NCBI GenBank assembly: GCA_023145395.1
Contig: JAGLDW010000598.1
Coordinates: 1 to 7,424 of the forward strand
Length of the DNA: 7,424 nucleotides
Source: Lentisphaeria bacterium
GTDB taxonomy: Bacteria > Verrucomicrobiota > Lentisphaeria > Oligosphaerales > Lenti-02
Direction of reading: 5' to 3'
In this document: one piece after another, positions 5,424-7,424 of the stretch
How positions within the stretch are numbered: the stretch's first letter is position 1
Layout of the letters: every line of letters begins with the position of its first letter
Translations under genes and position numbers: made by a program
The notes under the pieces: generated by a model
What the model was told of the DNA's origin: nothing
The model's database searches: none
What the model saw: the letters and a program-made list of their open reading frames with translations, nothing else

Positions 5424-7424
5424 TCAGCCTGTCCAGTTGGCCTGGTGCGAGTCGGGAATGGTCTTGCCGGATCGGAGTGCTTCCAGAATCCTGGCCATCG
5501 CATTCGCATCGTACGGCTGCCATGCGAAGTCCGCACGCAGCATGCGCGCCCCCGCAGTTCGCAATGCAGGGATGCGACTGGAGAGCGAGTATGGCCTCTT
5601 GTTCAGGAGCACGCTGCGGCAGTGGTCATTTATGGCAACCAGCCTGTCGCCTTTTTTCGAGACGAGAGTCATCCGTTCGTAGGTGCACTTCTCCAGCCCG
5701 GGACAGGCGCCATGCATGCTGCGGAATGCGCAGGCCTCCGAAAACGCCAGGGGCGTGTCCTGATACACCACCACTTCGGCGCACGCGCCAAACTGCCCCA
5801 GCAGCGCCCGGAGATTTGTTCCCGAGTCTTCGGGCGAGAGTGTCATCCGGCGCAGCCCCTTGTCCAGCAATTCCCGCGCCGCCAGGCGATTTGTGCAGTA
5901 GAGCGGCCAATCGGCGGTGACATGCATCTCCTCGGGAATCGCCTCGTCCCCTTTCAGACCAAGAAGGGAGAGTCCCCCGATGTTGGAGATCTGCCATCGC
6001 GTCCAGCCTGCATCCTGGAGCAGTTGCACGCGTCGACGCACTTCCTCGCGCTCCCAACTGCGCACGATCACGGGCACTGCCAAGCGGATGCGTTCGGCAG
6101 GAAGCACGGCGGCGAGCAGGTCGAGGCTGTCCAGGAGCTCGGGAAGCTCCGGTCGCGCCAGATCCAGAATGACCTCATGCAAGGTGGTGAGTATCTCGGC
6201 CGGAAGCTGGGCCAGTGCGCCCGGTTGATCCGTCTTCACCAGCCAGTTTACATCGCTTGCGGACTCCGCGGATTCTTGCGGTGCAATGGCTTGGCGGATC
6301 GTGGCGAGTTTCTTGGCGTTCGCCTCCCCCAGTGCCTGAGTCGCTGCATCGGCGAGTTGACGGCGCAGTTCGTTGAGCGCGGAGGCGGGGGCGAATAGTG
6401 CATCGGGATTCCGCAGTTCGAGCGAGCCGAGAGCGAAGTCCGTGTTTCCCAGTTTCTCAAAACCGCGTTGCACCGCCACCTCCACGCCGTCCAGATTTCG
6501 GGCGGATCCGAGCGGCGGGTCGTTCGTCATCTCCGCCGTGATCCAGTCTCCCCCCTTCCAGCGTGCTCTCGCTTGCGTCTGGCCGGCCGCCATGGACACC
6601 TGGATCTCGAGTTCGCGGCGAGCCCGGAACGCACCAGGACGTGGGCGTGTCCAGCGATACGTGCGTTCCACCTCCAGCGAGGAGGCGGTATAGACCGCTG
6701 CTCCCTCGGGTAGGCGTGGGTGCCGCAGTGGCAGTGCCACCTCCACCCGCGAGCCGGGAGGCGCCTCGAAGACGCTGCGCCGGTCCACTAGGATTTCCTC
6801 CACGCTGAAACCGAAGGGCCGGTCGAGTTCCGGCAGGTCGATCTGGAGACCGTCGAAGCGTTCGAGCGCACGATTCTGGACGGTGAACACGAGGCGGTCG
6901 GGATCCCCATCGCGTGTTCGTTCCACCTGGCCGATGGGTGCGCCGCGGTGTCCTCCCGTGTCGGGGTCCGTCACATTTCCGGCCCGTGCGGAGTCCGCAA
7001 ACAGTGCTGTCCACGGGCGGCTGAAGACGGTCTTGACGTCGTGTTCCAGTTTCTGCACTTCCTCCGGTCCGGCGCCGTCGAGGAGTCGTCGGTGAAGATG
7101 AACCACGGTTGCCACGTAGCGGGCGCTCTTCTTGCGGCCCTCGATCTTGAGCGAATCCACCCCGGCTGCGGCGAGTTGGGGGACTCGGTCGCCCAGGGCG
7201 AGGTCGCGCATGGACATGAGCGCCCGACCGGGACCGTCGTCTTGCTGGCAGCGAAACACGTTGCGGCAGAGGTACGAGCATTGGCCGCGGTTCCCGCTTG
7301 TCCCTCGCAGATGACAGGACAGCAGGCAGAGCCCACTGTAGGCGTAGCACAACGCGCCATGCACGAAGACTTCCGTCTCAAGCCCTGGCACCGAGGCGAT
7401 GTCGGCGACTTCCTCCAGAGTCAG
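5424..7424 (-). CDS. Long U32-family (collagenase-like/RlhA-type) protein, N-terminus cut off by window
   Basis: U32 proteins, once called collagenase-like peptidases, include RlhA (23S rRNA C2501 hydroxylation), TrhP (tRNA hydroxylation) and UbiU/UbiV (O2-independent ubiquinone hydroxylation). The frame stays open to the window edge: before the GTG at 7391 it reads LTLEEVADIAS, and the first half of the first barrel should lie beyond. Counting from that GTG, residues 7-25 fit the U32 signature exactly (E-x-F-x2-G-A-L-C-x4-G-x-C-x-L-S). Cys15, 22, 38 and 42 fit CX6CX15CX3C, the [4Fe-4S] ligand pattern described for UbiU/UbiV. SLKIEGR (80-86) is the usual barrel strand, and residues of about 145-345 resemble the RlhA-type middle region. 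From about 380 a second barrel-like unit follows (YCTNRLAARELLDKGLRRMTLS at 498-519), with further cysteines at 554, 563, 569 and 591 and a closing LLNKRPYSL motif. With the missing part the protein should exceed 800 residues, similar to long two-unit U32 proteins. The exact hydroxylation target is not evident. It converges on the isomerase-like gene with a 44-base gap. Confidence 0.93.
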   Translation of the reverse strand: MTLEEVADIASVPGLETEVFVHGALCYAYSGLCLLSCHLRGTSGNRGQCSYLCRNVFRCQQDDGPGRALMSMRDLALGDRVPQLAAAGVDSLKIEGRKKSARYVATVVHLHRRLLDGAGPEEVQKLEHDVKTVFSRPWTALFADSARAGNVTDPDTGGHRGAPIGQVERTRDGDPDRLVFTVQNRALERFDGLQIDLPELDRPFGFSVEEILVDRRSVFEAPPGSRVEVALPLRHPRLPEGAAVYTASSLEVERTYRWTRPRPGAFRARRELEIQVSMAAGQTQARARWKGGDWITAEMTNDPPLGSARNLDGVEVAVQRGFEKLGNTDFALGSLELRNPDALFAPASALNELRRQLADAATQALGEANAKKLATIRQAIAPQESAESASDVNWLVKTDQPGALAQLPAEILTTLHEVILDLARPELPELLDSLDLLAAVLPAERIRLAVPVIVRSWEREEVRRRVQLLQDAGWTRWQISNIGGLSLLGLKGDEAIPEEMHVTADWPLYCTNRLAARELLDKGLRRMTLSPEDSGTNLRALLGQFGACAEVVVYQDTPLAFSEACAFRSMHGACPGLEKCTYERMTLVSKKGDRLVAINDHCRSVLLNKRPYSLSSRIPALRTAGARMLRADFAWQPYDANAMARILEALRSGKTIPDSHQANWTG

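Noticed and set aside
5445..6398. 317-codon open frame on + opposite the U32 gene
   Set aside because: It is a shadow of GC-rich codon use in the U32 gene on the other strand. Its translation has no recognisable motifs and skewed composition, while the minus-strand frame has clear family signatures.
6457..7350. 297-codon open frame on - in another frame of the U32 gene
   Set aside because: It is very rich in Arg, Gly and Pro, as is typical of an off-frame reading of GC-rich coding DNA, and it overlaps the well-supported U32 frame.

Overview
The window looks like an ordinary chromosomal stretch of a moderately GC-rich Gram-negative-type bacterium. It holds five protein genes, and both edge genes are cut by the window. 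An envelope gene of the apolipoprotein N-acyltransferase type suggests an outer-membrane-bearing host. The intergenic 9-bp 'ACAGGATGA' and 'CACAGAGAG' units, together with the flavour of the sugar isomerase-like protein, the Lnt-like protein and the long U32 protein, make me lean towards the PVC group (Planctomycetes, Verrucomicrobia, Lentisphaerae, Kiritimatiellota). That placement is inference from recall, not something the sequence proves.

Left part (1-2552, + strand): the 3' part of larC, for nickel-pincer cofactor assembly, with a histidine-rich metal-binding tract. A 242-bp spacer with a compact hairpin follows, then a D12/alpha-class adenine-specific DNA methyltransferase with no restriction endonuclease beside it. 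Middle (2607-4001, - strand): an eight-segment membrane protein with a nitrilase domain of the Lnt type. It is convergent with the methyltransferase, and its active site differs from that of textbook Lnt. Next is a 502-bp divergent intergenic region (4002-4503) carrying a large inverted repeat built from 9-bp tandem units, an associated direct repeat, a small possibly degenerate reading frame and a candidate promoter. Right part: a TIM-barrel sugar phosphate isomerase/epimerase-like protein on + (4504-5379), convergent with a long U32-family protein on - (5424 to the right edge). The U32 protein has a complete CX6CX15CX3C cysteine signature and a second, barrel-like C-terminal unit.

The genes do not form an evident operon or a shared pathway, because strands alternate after the methyltransferase. 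I do not see a clear new multi-gene system. The most rewarding points are the structured repeat element at 4136-4301, the altered active site of the Lnt-like protein, the solitary methyltransferase, and the two-unit U32 protein with a second cysteine cluster.
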